Origin: Cheilinus undulatus
Taxonomy: Eukaryota; Chordata; Actinopteri; Labriformes; Labridae
Length of the DNA: 64,000 nt
Assembly: GCF_018320785.1 (NCBI RefSeq)
Contig: NC_054876.1
Coordinates: 8,992,707 to 9,056,706, forward strand
Direction of reading: 5' to 3'
The position numbers and the translations under genes are program-made. The notes under the pieces are model-generated. The model was not told where the DNA came from. It saw only the letters and a program-made list of their open reading frames with translations, and searched no databases. Within the stretch, counting starts at the first letter, position 1, and every line of letters starts with the position of its first letter. Positions 1 through 13,288 of the stretch are shown in pieces.

Positions 1-1999
1 TATTTATTACTGCTAGCTTGAATGCTAACCACCATATTGTTTACCCTTTGTAAAGGTTTGTCAGCCAATAGCAGGCTGTTCTATAATCACGTCAAGCTGC
101 CTGAATAGAGCATAGTGGAGAGATAGAGAGAGCCTGTGATGCAGCCCTCTGTATTATTGTTATTTTAATATTTAGCAGTAAAACTCAATAATCAGCAGGA
201 AAGCAAAATGTTGTACATTATGATTCTATCTGCTGAGCCATGTTCTGAGTCATATAGGTCTAAAATAATTTGCTAGTCTGCACAGTCAGTCCAGAAAATT
301 CACACTGGTATTGAATCGGGACTCCGTCTTGGACTCCGTACGAGACTACTGACCTCAAGTAAAATTAAAGTTACTTTGGATAAAATTAACTTTAGTATAA
401 GTCCAAGTATCAATCTATAAATCTGCATTAACCTGCATTAAGTAAATTGAAGATTTTAACATGTAAAAAGGAACTTTATATGGATTGAAAAGGTAATAAG
501 GAGACATTAAAAAGGTAAATATTTTATAACACAAGGTGCAGATGACATTTGAGGTTTTTTGTGAAATATAAAGTTTAATCTTGACAGTCCTAACATTTCC
601 CTGTCTTCGTTTTAGAAGAGACGTTTCTTCATCGTCCTCCACCTGGATTCACATCCTCAGAGCTTCTTAAAGCAATAGCCGGGGTCAGAAATCTAACCAC
701 AGCACTGTAGCTGATCCTCACCACAGCTTAGGAATGGAGGCACACACCAGTCCAGCCCGGGAGGACACACAAGCCATGTGCGTGATCCGGCCACAGAGTA
801 TCAAAGCACAACAGCACAAACACAAACCGGCTTGTTCTGCTCGGAGCGCTGGCTGATGCGAGACACTGGTTTGAGGTGCCAAAAGGAGCCTGCCAACTGA
901 TGTCTCCCTGGAGAGATGAGACAAAGGATGCTGCGCGATTTCAAACTGCATGGAGAGATGGCACGGCAAGCAATAAAGAGCCCTGTGAGTGCAGAGAACA
1001 CCAGCCTACCATCCAATTAGCATTAAATAGGGCTCTTTTGTTGTGGAGCGAGCTGGCTGTCGGGCACAGTGCTGCACAGAGGAATAAAGGGGTCCTTGTT
1101 TAAAGTGAGTCAGCAGTGACTGACAGACTGCATTGAGGGGATCTGAGCCCTCCCCGTTCGTACTGTACAACACTGAGCTATTTAGATAGCACCATGAACC
1201 CAGCACTAATTAGGAGTCCCGTAACTCCTCCACACACTTTCACTCTGCACATGTCGAGCACACACACATGCACTTAAAAACACAGAGCAGTGATTTATTA
1301 CAGCACCCTGTTCTCGTAGAGGCTTGTTTATTTCTTATATGCTGTAACGCAACTGCTCGTATTCAAGAGAAGATTCAGTATTTCTACGGACCTGTCTACT
1401 CCTTCATAAGCTAATTAAGACCCCACTAGGAGCACTGACAGTTTCTCAGACTAATTATTTATTATTTCACAGTAACTGGTATTATTCACGTCTTTTCCGG
1501 GATGTGAGGCAATTAATCTGAAAATTCATGCGCATCCTTTCAAGTAGCCGTGTTACACAATCTAATTATTCCCACCATGGACGGCTGACTTGAAAGTGGT
1601 GATTTTATACACTGTTGACTTGCAGTAGCATGGATTGAAATGCTAATGTTTTCATTTTGTGTGACTGTTAAGAGTTTGATCAGTAATTTATTGGTAACAG
1701 CAGTCTGAAACCCTAAATTTTAACTCATAGAGAGTCTGATGTTGCTGCTGATTGATTTGTTGTGTGGATCACGCCTGCCTCATCTACCTGTCTGTTTTAT
1801 AAGCTACAGTTTTAATCCACCATATTCACAAAGAGGGCTTTTCCCCCGGTGTAAAGCTCAGGGTTGGAGGCTTAGCACTTCATGGGAAAAATGGTTGTCC
1901 TTCTGTGTTTCAGGGATGAAAATGAATGGAAATAGAGTCTCACAAATGGCTTCCATTTTACTGCTAAAGTGTGTCAAGACAGTACAGGAAGAAAGTAAG
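1..1999. other. Intergenic sequence with no supported gene
   Basis: I see no exon series, conserved protein motif or RNA gene here. The short open frames in this stretch have no recognisable composition or splice sites. The DNA is AT-rich and not obviously repetitive. It lies downstream of the 3' end of the beta-galactosidase-like gene, which reads on the minus strand from higher coordinates. Confidence 0.5.
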
Positions 2000-3262
2000 G
2001 AGGGGAATTTCAGTAGCAATTTATGCCCATTCATTCTGTAGAGCTTTTATAAGGTCAGGCACTGATGTTGGACTAGAAGGCCTGGCTCACAATCTCCGAT
2101 CCAGGTCATCCCAAAGGTGCTCGATAAGGCTTAGGTCAGGGCTCTGTGCAGGCCTGTCAAGCTTCTCTTAAACCATGTCTTTATATACCTTGCTTTGTGC
2201 ACTGAGGCACAGCCATGTTTGAATTGAAAAGGGCCTTCCCCAAACTGTTGCCACAAAGTTGGAAGCATAGCATTGTCTAAAATGTCTTGGTATGCTGAAG
2301 CATTAAGATTGGCCTTCACTGGAGATAAAGGGCCTCCCTAGACCCTGAAAAACCGCCCCATACCATCGTCCCTCCTTAAACCAACTTCACAGTTGGCACA
2401 GTTCAGTTAGATGGGTAATGTTCTCCAAACATCTGCCAAATCCAAACTCACCCAACTGACAGCCAATCAGAGGAGCGTGATTCATCACTCCACTGCTCCA
2501 CTGTCCAGTGTCTGTGTCAATCAATCAATCATATTTTGTATAGCGCCAATTCATAACCAAAGTTATCTCAAGACACTTTACAAGGAGGGCAGGTCTAGAC
2601 CATACCCTCTGATGTAGTCTACTATAATAGACCAGCGTAAAACATCAATATTTTAATAAAGACTATACCTTATTACAAGAAGACCAGCATTAATTTACCA
2701 TAGAAGTGAAGTCTTCTTGCTCTTGGATTCAATGAAACTGTTCTAGTAACAATTATTAGATGTAAGTATGAAGTTAAAAGACGACGCAATGATCACTGTT
2801 AGGCTAGCATTAGCTAAAATAATGGTGGGGAAGAGAAACATGTATAACATGTATAATGGTGATAATAGAAATGCAGTTTTAGCTGTTTTTGAATTCACTT
2901 TAAGAAATGAGATAATAATAGTAGTTGTAAGAATAAAAATGATGATAACAATAACAATAACAGTGTGCCACCTGGTCTGATGCTTGACTTTGGCAGCAGA
3001 GCGTTGGCGACTTTTACGCACCATTTACTTTAGCAGTTGTTAACCCCTTTCTGTGATTTTGCATGGTTTCCTGCTTCATGACTGAGTTACTCTATTGTTC
3101 CTGCAAAGATGGCATCACTGAAGTCACTGAGCTCTTCAGAACAACCCATTTGGTATGGAAAACCGCTAGATGGCAAAGGGTCTGATTGAAACATCTGAAC
3201 TCAGTAAAAAAAAAAAAAACAGGTGTGGCCAAATACTTTTGTCCATATAGTTCATTTGATAA
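2000..3262 (-). mobile_element. Decayed Tc1-like DNA transposon with transposase remnant
   Basis: On the minus strand 2131-2319 encodes residues typical of the C-terminal half of a teleost Tc1-type transposase, including ILDN, LPTLWQQFGEGPF and VHKAR. The next stretch reads AQSPDLSLIEHLWDDL in another frame, which is the third catalytic (Glu) box. The second catalytic box, normally a His-Asp-Asn run, reads His-Gly-Cys, so the catalytic Asp is lost. The distal end near 3215-3262 resembles a terminal repeat of this family (GGCCAAATACTTTTGTCCAT). The middle of the element is replaced or interrupted by a LINE tail. It is clearly dead; the boundaries are approximate. Confidence 0.65.
2515..2625 (+). 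mobile_element. Non-LTR retrotransposon 3' tail fragment
   Basis: A run of TCAA repeats is followed by a motif resembling TATAGCGCCAATTCATAAC and a stretch ending in ACACTTTACAAG. This arrangement is familiar as the 3' end of a common teleost LINE family. It has no coding potential. It seems to have landed inside the Tc1-like relic around it. The family assignment is from memory of the consensus and was not tested. Confidence 0.4.
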
Positions 3263-3682
3263 CTCCTGAGCTAATAACGCCAGACAAAAGCTAACATTAG
3301 CATATAACCACAGCCTAAATAACATTTGTTTTTTATAGTGTCACATAATATAAATTGAAACTCACAATTCCAGGCAAAAGGTAGCATGTAACAGTTAAAC
3401 ATAAATGCTAGCTAATGTTTGCATTTGATAGCTAACCATATGTTAGCTAAATCATATTTAGCTTTCAATCGACTAAAGCCTTATGCTATCTGTTTCAATT
3501 TGATCTTCTCTGTAGATAATATGGACCATAAGCAGTACCAGTTAGACTATAGAGGTATATCAGGTCTTTTGAGTCAAAACAGCATTGAGATGATTCAAAC
3601 ACTAATATAGTGAACAAGCTAACATCAGCATTCAACCAAATGCCAGCCAACATTGGTTGGTTTGGATTTGGTTTAGATACAC

Positions 3683-4400
3683 TACTCAACTCAACTCAAA
3701 CTTTATTTATACAGCATGTTTAAAACAAATGGGGTTGACCAAAGTGCTGTACAGATCAAAAGCAGCACAGATACAATACCAAGATACATAAACACAGTTC
3801 AAATATATAGACGAAGAAAAAAAAGTCAAAAATTTTGTTAAGATGCTGTCAGGTGTCCACTTAACCTTGATTAAAAGCCAGGGAGAAGAGGTGTGACTTT
3901 AGAGATGATTTAAAAACCTCAATTGATCCCGCAGAGCGGATATGCCAGGGCAAGTTGTTCCAGAGCCGAGGGGCAGCCGCCACAAAGGCTCGGTCACCTT
4001 TTGTTTTATACCTCGTTTTGGGGGTGACCAACAACAACTGACTAGATGATCTCAGTGTTCTGACAGGGACATGGTAATGGAGAAGCTCGGTCAGGTACTG
4101 GGGGGCTAGGCCATTAAGGCTTTAAAAACAAACAATAAATTTTAAAATCTATTCTAAAAGCAACCAGGAGCCACTGCAGCGAAGCTAGGACAGGGAATAT
4201 GTGGTCACGCTTGCGTTTGCCAGTGAGGAGACGGGCAGCCGTGTTTTGTACCAGCTGCAGGTGGTGCAAGAGTGAGTGGTTCAGGCCAATATATAGTGAG
4301 TTGCAGTAATCCAGTCTTGTGTTAATAAAAGCATGGATTACAGTCTCAACATCACTGTATGGCAGGTATCCCTTTACTTTCGATAAAAATCCTCAGATGG
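3683..4400 (-). mobile_element. LINE 3'-end relic
   Basis: A stretch of about 700 bases has the layout of the 3' part of a teleost L2/Rex-type LINE read from the minus strand. Phrases such as GCAGTAATCCAGTCTTGTGTTAATAAA and AACCAGGAGCCACTGCAG recur in the reverse-transcriptase tail of the element at 8780-10130. No open frame survives. It is a 5'-truncated insertion with approximate ends. Confidence 0.5.
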
Positions 4401-5464
4401 TAAAAGCTTTTTTTTACACGTAGCACACCAAGCATTAGCAAGGCAGCTTATGTTCACAAGAGTGATACAGCTATAGGCATTATTTTAAAGAGGTATAGCT
4501 ACAGTTTAAAAATAATAATCTCAGTTTGAAGTTCTTTGTACACTGAGTCTGTTATTTTCACATTTTTTTTAAATAATAATCTTATTAAAAACATCACACA
4601 CTAAAATCTCGCAAACTAAGTCCGATGTTTTTATTTTTCAATTCATTTCGAGAAGTGCTGAAAAGAATAGAACAGCAGAAAAGGTGATTCTGTGGCTCTT
4701 TTACTCCTTAAAAACAGTGAGTCCATCCATCCAACAACAGCGCTGTACCAAGTTTGACTTTTAATTCAGTCTCTTAGATGTGGCTGTGAGTACAAATTTC
4801 AGCCTTTATGTGTGATGTTCCATGATTTCCATGTAATATAAGGGCAGATCATGGTGTTAACAGTGAAGTGTTAGTGCAAGAAAGAGAGAGAGAAAGGGAG
4901 CTGCAGGTGCTGCTTTAAATGGTCAATCACTCATCTAAAAGACTGGATCGAATCGGTTCCGAAAAAAAAAAATGATGAACTGACTTTATTTAGCTGTTTC
5001 TGTTTGATAGTTCTGGATACCAGCAAATCATAAAATTACCCAGGGTCATATTGGACAGCCGAAAGTACTGTGAGCTAGGCCTGAAGTTCCTCCAGATTTT
5101 TACTAAACATTTTCAAAATATTTTTGTTCTCTTCCTGAGTGTGTTATCAGAGGAAAACTGTCACTGTATGAATATGGTGGATTTTCATTCCTGCACTGTC
5201 CAAAACTTTCACACAGGCAGTACAAATCATACATCAACAGTAACTACAGTATAACTGCCATTCACAAATACAGATTATGACTCTTACAGGACACCCATGG
5301 TAAAGAGAATAAACTGAGTATTTCTGCTCTATGTGTAAAGAATCACTGTAATTTAAGGTACTGTATGTAAATAGTTATAAACTGCTCCCATATAAACATG
5401 CCTCAGTCTGTTTTTAACCCTTCTGTTCATATATTATTTTCATTTTAGAATATTAAATATAACA
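4401..5464. other. Non-coding stretch
   Basis: AT-rich sequence with short homopolymers and no supported exon. It probably includes downstream sequence of the minus-strand beta-galactosidase-like gene, which ends at 5530. Nothing else is recognisable. Confidence 0.4.
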
Positions 5465-5470
5465 TTTATT
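5465..5470 (-). terminator. Possible polyadenylation signal of the beta-galactosidase-like gene
   Basis: The hexamer AATAAA occurs on the minus strand about 60 bases after the stop codon at 5530-5532. It is the nearest canonical signal downstream of the last exon. The short 3' untranslated region this would imply is plausible but unproven. Confidence 0.35.
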
Positions 5471-5529
5471 TACATCATTGATACACCTTAGTTCTTTACA
5501 TTTATAGAAAGTGAATATAACCAGTGATG

Positions 5530-8500
5530 TCACTGGATGTCTGCCGCCATGCCAAGGTCAGGCGTGTCCTCAAAGTGAACCTTGTAATCTCCCTCCTGCT
5601 CCTCAAACACGATGACCTGATCGATGGAAACAGAAAAGAGGGAGATAAGGTGAGTCAGAGCACTGTCAACTCACTGTAACTTGCTTTTACAGATTATAAA
5701 TATTAAACATGTAGTCCATTATGGGAACTGACATTTTTGGAAAGTGTGATGTTTTTTCAAAAGTTAGTCCACGAGTCAGTCCAAGATGACAAGATTCTCA
5801 TGTCATATGCTAACTGAGCAAGAGACAGCAGTAAACGCTATAATAAAACTCAGTAAGCCTGGAAGCGTAGCAGAATTGAACCTGCTCAGCCTTGCTGGCC
5901 TTCCACATAGTTTAAGTTTAAAGTCCCTGTAAAGTGAAATCCAAACTTTGTGTCTTCACACACTAGATATGTTGGAATAAGGCTGCTGTAAACATGGGAA
6001 AACACATGATTGTATGACTGAATTTTTGATTTAGAAAAAATTGTTCACCTCTCTCCTGGCTTGGTTTAATTTGAGCAGGGCAAATATCTACCCATGACAT
6101 CACCGGTCTCAATGGGGAATAGCTCTGCCCCCCTAACAATACAATAATATAAAATCACTGAGTGTTCATCCCAGTACAGTCTTTTCTTAGCTGATTTCAC
6201 TGCGTTCAGTGAAAGTTAACAGTTACAGGTCATTAAAAGCATCATAACAAGGAGATTTGTACCAGAAAACAGTCAATTTAATCCCTAACTTCTTTTTCTG
6301 CTCTGGCACAGAGCCAGGCAGCTGCGCTCTAATCAGAAGCCTTTTTTTTCTAAATCTGAGAGGATCGTATTTCTCCGAGTGGTGATGATGTGCCATTTAC
6401 CGTGGATACGAGGGAATACTCCACAGTGGCAACTCAACATGTTTGAGGGGCAGGGGCAAAAATAATCAAAATAGTCCCTCTTGTACACTGGGGGGGGGGG
6501 GGGCACCAGTAGACAAAAATTGTAAAAGTTGTAAAATGGTTAATAAAAATTGCCCACTATGGACATGTGCCCTCTAAAGCAGTGGTTCCCAAAGTAGGTG
6601 TCAGGACCCTCAGGGGGCTTACGAAGCATGGCGAGATTACAAAAAAAGAAGAAGAAGAAACATTAGGAAGGTCTAGAAGACCTAGTGAGTGTGCATGGAC
6701 ATTCATAACATTATATGCATTAGCATCAGAGAAGTGGTGGTCCCGAGTCTCTGGCATTGTTAATTTGGGAGCCCCAGGCAGAAAAGTTTAGGAACTCCTG
6801 CTCCAAAGGGTACTTTATCATATTCTGCCCCCCTAAATGGGATCCTGGATGGGATGTTCTCAGATTTTACCACTAAAAGGCACCAAAAAGGTAAATTTTA
6901 CCCACTTGGACAGCACCAAAGAGGGCACTTGGTCTTCTCTGGTCTTTAAAGGGAATTTTCCAAGTTCCAAATAAATAAGATATGGCATGTGTTGTGATAG
7001 TTCCTCTTATTTTACCAAAAAAATACCAAACCATAACTTTTAACACCTGAACTGAAATTTGTGTGTACCATTATACCTTTGGTAAAAGTTGATTCCAGTG
7101 TCAAACTACCTCTGACTGATGTTTGCATGTCTGTACCTGATTTATTCCACTATTGAGGAAGGGACCAGGGAGGTAGAGAGCCTGCTGAGGGCCGATGGAC
7201 CAGTATCGCCCCAGATTGAGCCCATTAATAAACACAACACCTTTCTCCCAGCCCTTAGAAGACAAAAAACATACCAGATCTTAACAGTTCATGTCATTTT
7301 TATCATACAAACACATGTTTTCAGCTATAAAATGATGAGTTCTGTTAACTTACTGGAAGTTTCACAAACGTGTCACTTGGATATCCGTACGCAAACAGCC
7401 TCCCCATGAAAAATCCGGGGAAGCTGGGATTTTCAGGGAGCGTCTTCCAAGGTGCCTGATAGAGACTGAAATAAGACACTGACTTACACTCAAAATCACA
7501 GTGAAATGAAAGAGATACGCACGGCTTTAGATTCAATAAAGCATACAGACCTATCAATAAAGCTGGGTTTCATATCCAGGCTGTAGATTGTAAAACCTCG
7601 CAAGGGGATATTGTTTAATAAAACGTCTCCCACAAGGCCTGCAAGAACACAGTTCAAAATTGGCTTCTTCACCATCCTCTGAGTGTTTGAGGGCTTTAAT
7701 AGCAGGCATAACAATGAACTGCATTGTGTCTGTCAATCACCTTTATGTTGTTTGTCAAGGTCTCTCCCCTGATGAACGCGCCCGCAGTTCTCCACCAATA
7801 AACTCAGAGTACGCCGTCCCTGCAGGGAGTCATCGCTTTTATGCCTTTGACAAGTTTTTACAGCCGACACTTCAGCATCCTTCACGTCAGATTGATATGA
7901 ATTAATTAAGATTTATATAACATGACTTCATTGTTCAACAGGATTTCATACCTTACCATCAGGAACCGCCAGCTCCAGGTTTTTACGCTTGAAAAGGCCG
8001 ATGTAGCTTCTGTCAACAAACACCTATGAGGAATAATACTCATGTCAGATCAAGTATGTTACTGTGCTTTACACAGTAAGCTCTTATTCACTGGACTGAA
8101 GTATATCTTAAAGGTGACTTCAGATTTGCAAACTTTCCACACATTTTCATTAAAGAGTGCAGTGTTTTGTAAAGCAGCTCAATAAAGGGACGGCTTACAG
8201 AATTGGATCTGCTGTAACTGTGAAAATTGGGGCTGATTTTTAACGAACATTTTGGCCAATAGCTGATTTTGACGCTTTTTCATTACCTTTGTGATTCTTT
8301 TTGGATGGAATGCATTTCAGTCATTGCTAGTGGTCTTTACTTCATCAAAGGGTGCTATATGGGTCAGTCTATTTTCTGGCAGATCCATTTCCTGCTTGAA
8401 ACCAGACTCAAAAATCAAGAGAAATTCTCATTATTCCGTTTTTTTGTTTTTGACCAAAAAGTGTTTTTTCATTTTTTTTTTTAAATCAAAAATGGAAAAA

Positions 8501-11500
8501 ACTGAGAAATTAGTGTTTTCATTTTCGTCACAAAAACGGAAAAAATAATAATAACATTTAAAAAACAAGGGGTCCAATTTTTGTATTTTTCAGTTTGGTT
8601 ATTTTGTTTTCTTCATTTAAAAAAAATTCTAAAACAAAAAAAAGGAAATCACGTTACCACTGGGACAGGTGAGTGTTTCATCAAAGTAAAAGCCTCCATG
8701 TCAGAACAAGAGCCACCCGATGTGTTTTACAGTATTATAATTGGCCAAAATGGTTTTTATTAACCTTGCAAAGCAGATAATAATAATAATAATAATATCT
8801 TGAATTTATATAGCGCCTTTCAAGAAACCCAAGGACGCTTTACAGGAACACATAGACATGGACAAACTATGTGAGGGGTAGGATGAGTGTAAGGGGTGGT
8901 TTAGTGAAGACTGTAGGCTGTGGTGAACAGGTGGTGCTTGAGACATTTTTTGAAAATGTCCAGAGATGGAGCGCTACGAATGTCTGCAGGAAGAGTGTTC
9001 CAGAGGGTGGGAGCTGCAGCACTGAAGGCTCTGTCTCCATAGGTTCAGAGTTTGGTTTTGGGCATGGAAAGTAGGCCGGTGTCTGAAGATCGAAGGTTGC
9101 GAGATGGTGTGTATGGATGGAGGAGATCAGAAAGGTACTGGGGAGCCAGAGCATGGAGATATTTGTATGTGAGGAGGAGGACTTTGTAGCTGATACGGGA
9201 CTTGATAGGGAGCCAGTGGAGGTGGATGAGGGTCGGAGTGATGTGTTGCCAGGGTCTAGTGTGGGTGAGAACTCTAGCTGCAGAGTTTTGGACGTACTGA
9301 AGCCTGTCCAGGGTTTTGCTGGGAACTCCAGACAGGACTCCATTACAGTAGTCCAGGCAGGAGGTTATGAAAGCATGAATGAGTGTTTCAGCCACAGGAT
9401 CAGGGAGTGATGGTCGGAGTCTGGAGATGTTCTTGAGATGATAGAAGGCAGATTTGGTGACAGACTTTATGTGGGACTGGAAGGAGAGGGTGGAGTCCAG
9501 GATGACGCCCAGGTTTCGGACCTCGGGGGATGGACAGATGGAGGTCCTGTCCACATCGAGCATGAGATCTCCAACCTTCTGCAGCAGCGCTTTGGGGGCC
9601 ACCACCATGAGCTCTGTTTTATTGCTGTTGAGTTTGAGTTGGTTAGAGGTCATCCAGGCTTTGATGTCGTGGAGGCAGTTTACCAGGGAGTGGGGAGGGA
9701 GCTGAGTGGATGGTTTGGTGCTGAGATAGAGTTGGGTGTCATCTGCATAAGAGTGAAAGCTGAGACCGTGTTTGTGAATAATCTGTCCAAGGGGAAGCAT
9801 GTAGATGGTGAAAAGGAGAGGTCCAAGAACAGAGCCTTGAGGCACGCCCTGGTTAACTGGGGCGGGGGATGAGTGAGAGGTGCCGATGGTAACAAACTGT
9901 TTTCTTTGTGAGAGACATGAGTGAAACCAGGAGAGAGCTGTATCAGTGATGCCAAGATGGTGACAAGGTGACAGGCGGTCAAGGAGGACGGTGTGGGATA
10001 TTGTGTCGAAGGCAGCAGTTAGGTCAAGGAGAATGAGGAGGCTGATGTGTCCAGAATCTGCAGCTGTGAGGAGGTCATTGGTTATTTTGATAAGGGCGGT
10101 CTCAGTGCTGTGGTGAGTGCGAAATCGAGGATGGACATGCCCGTTTCCTTGTTTTTCACTGATGAATCCATCTTGTTAAGCACCCATCTGAAACATTTGG
10201 AGCTGGTGCAGTTATGGAGAAAGAGATTAGCGTGGATGCTGCTAAAGCGCCAGTTTTATCAGAACTTGACAACATTTCTTTGTTAAAAGAACAAAGAACA
10301 GCAGTGAGTTGTTTTCTTTTCAAAAATGACAAAAGTCGAGTACTTACATGTCTATAGTCGCCATGTTTCATGTTATTCCTTAGTAGCTGCGCACACGCAG
10401 CTCGATAACTGCTACGTCACGTGTTTTGTTGCTCTTATTGGCCCATAGAGATGTGACAGAGAGAACATTCATCCAATCACACTCCGAGTTTTTTTCAAAG
10501 CCTCTGCCTTTTCTCAAAAGTTTCCTATTGAAGCTTTCCTAGATGGATGTGTGAAACAAATCCATCTGGCGTGTCAGGTTCGGTCTTTATACAATGAATG
10601 ATAAAAATAATGTAAATTGTAAATGTAATGTAAATGTAATTTTATTACCTTTAATTATCTTTTTTTCTCATTTCAGGTCATAGATACATAAATATATGTA
10701 GAATACCATTATCATTCTGTAGTACGCGATGAATGGCTCATTTTGACATGGAGGCTTTTATTTTGAAATGATCACCTTTCCCAGTGGTCATATGATTTCC
10801 TTTTTCTCAAGAATTTCTTTAAATGAAGACAACAAAATACCAGAATTTTATTTTTTAAATAAATTGGACCCCTTTTTAAAAAATGTTAATATCCGTTTAT
10901 CCGTTTTTGTGACCAAAGTGAAGAAATGAAAAAAGCAAACAAAAAAAAAACAGCTAATTTTTCTGTTCTTTCCATTTTTGGTAAAAGATGAAAAAAAATG
11001 GCTCATTTTTCCATTTTTCCCACTTTTGGCCAAAAATGGAAAAATGGAAAAAAGGCTTGTTTTGCCATTTTTTTCTTTTTTTGGTCAAACACAAAAATAT
11101 TGAATAACGAGAATTTCTCCTAATTTTTGAGTCAGGTTTCAACCAGGAAATGGATCTGCCAGGAAATACACTGACCTCTAAGGCTGTCACAATGCAAAAA
11201 CTTTCTTTTACCACTGACCATAAAAATAAATCAGCATTTCTCCAGCAGGTGACTTCTTTGGTCTTATTAAAAACCTCCTCTCTGAATCAGGAATAGGGCT
11301 GCACAATCAGCTGCAATTTAATTCTTACTGCAATATAAGCATCCGTTTTCATGTGATATAAGAAAACTATTCTATGGAAAAAGCGATGTATTTTGCCTGT
11401 GTACATTCTGGTCTCGCAAAATTAAATACATCAGTTATCAGCTTCTAGATAAAAAAAATCCCTAACATGCCAAAAAAAAAAAAAAAAGAGTCTTAGAGCT

Positions 11501-13239
11501 GGTGTATAAAAGTAGACTCACTAAGGCTCGGTCTCTGACGTTGTTTCCAGACTTCAACAGTCCTCCGCTGGTGATGGCGGTCTCATACAGCGTGTATCCA
11601 TGAGACTGCCCATCCCTGTTGTTCACAGGTAGATTCTCCATGCTCACGGGCATGACTGACTTATACGGCTGCAGGAAAGTCAAGGATATAAATTGACTGA
11701 CCCTCCTCAATTTAAAGCAAAGATCTGTTTATTTTATGAACATATGGTGACAGATAATCTTACATAGAACATACTCCCTCAGTGAAGCTCAGAGCATCCC
11801 ATAAAGAAAGGTGCTGGTACATGATGGCTGGTTCGTAAGACTCCCTGTAGTGAAGGGCCGGCATGTCGGGGAAACTTTCTCCCTCTGCATAGACAAGATC
11901 AGGAAAAAGAGTTAAGTTATTACACCATTTTCTACTCGTTTTCATTTTCTTTAATCAGATGAGCCACAAATGACCGCTTCCACACTCTGTGCTTTATTTC
12001 AAATATCAGTAAATTGTAAATAACAAGACTTTCAACCTTTGGTCTTTTACTTGGTATAACACCTGGAAAAAGACCAAACTCATCAGAATATCACAAACAA
12101 AACAAATATATAAACAAAGACCTTCAGGTACTGCTGAATACTTTTTCTCTACAAGAAATAAATTAAAATAATTTTCTGTAACTTTTTCTTGAACTCTTTA
12201 ATGAAGATTTAAGTGGCATTAATTATAAAATGGTTTTACAAAATTTTGTTTTACTACATATACCAAGTTCAAAAAAGTTAGGACACCGTGTAAAATGTGA
12301 TTCAAACCAGAATACAGTGATTTCTAAACCTTTTTAATCAATATTTGATTGAATATAGCACAAAGACAGAATTTTTTTTGTTTCAAGTTATTGTGGTCCA
12401 CCATCAGGATACTGACAACACCATACATCTGCTAATGAATGAAAATTTTTGTTATTAATTTAATAGACGCCTATGGATATGCGTTGTGCTGTTTATGATT
12501 TTGTCTTGGAGCAGCCATCTTTAGTACTCTGGTACTAAATTTGTGAACAAGATTTCCTACAAGTTAAGAAATAATAATTTTGTTTTGTGTTGTACAGTTC
12601 GATAAGCCTGTTGTCCTTGTAGTTATCATATTTAGTTGAAAACTTCCTCATGTTCAAAGACAAGGCTTAGGTGTTTTACTTCTTAGGCCCCACCTACCCC
12701 AAATAACTGGGATAGTCTAAACTGAAGTGCAGGTCTCAGGAGAATGTAGGGTATTTCTGACAGCTTGACCCTCAGATAAAACAATAATGTGGCCCTCTTG
12801 GGGACCAGACTTGCTCATCCCTACTTAAATATCAAACTTACTGCTGTATCGAGAGAGTAAATCCCTCAGGAGGTGGTATTTTGGTGTGTACTCCCCAGCC
12901 TCAGTCAAAGGAGCGTCATAATCTGAGGAACATCAACAGAGATCAGCTATCATGTGCTGCCCCCTGCTGGCTGTATGAGTCAATATTAAACATCCAATAT
13001 TTTCAGTCCTGACATGCCAGTGCTTCCTTATTAGAATAAAATCTTTGTAAATTTGCCTCATATGTGCAGACACGTTGACACCTACCGTAGCTGGGGACCA
13101 GAGCTCTGTATGAAGGCTCAGCAAGCGCCCCACTCATAAAGCCAAAACTGGAGCCTCCATGGAACACGTAGAGGTTCACAGACATGCCTCTCCTCAGGAT
13201 CTCTCTTACTGTGGACACCATATCTGACAAGAACAGAGG

Positions 13240-13288
<49 letters not shown>

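Larger units (their letters stand above)
8350..11180. mobile_element. Foldback structure with about 400-bp inverted arms in intron 13
   Basis: The left arm (about 8350-8730) and right arm (about 10735-11180) are imperfect reverse complements. For example CTGGCAGATCCATTTCCTG near 8375 pairs with CAGGAAATGGATCTGCCAG near 11143, and CCTCCATGTCAGAA near 8693 pairs with a copy near 10750. The arms are AT-rich and contain a purine/pyrimidine tract. Between the arms lie a hAT fragment and a LINE fragment. It looks like a long-TIR or foldback transposon that collected later insertions. No transposase of its own is visible. Confidence 0.65.

Noticed and set aside
415..642. Minus-strand frame starting MEDDEETSLLKRRQG
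   Set aside because: The first residues look protein-like, but there is no supporting splice structure or partner exon, and the rest is low-quality AT-rich translation.
7952..7957. Alternative donor at 7956 for exon 14 of the beta-galactosidase-like gene
   Set aside because: GATG|GTAAGG looks good locally but breaks the frame with exon 15. The donor five bases further on (AAG|GTATGA) keeps frame and family length.
9438..9872. Plus-strand open frame of 144 codons
   Set aside because: It is antisense to the reverse-transcriptase frame of the LINE fragment and has no motif of its own.
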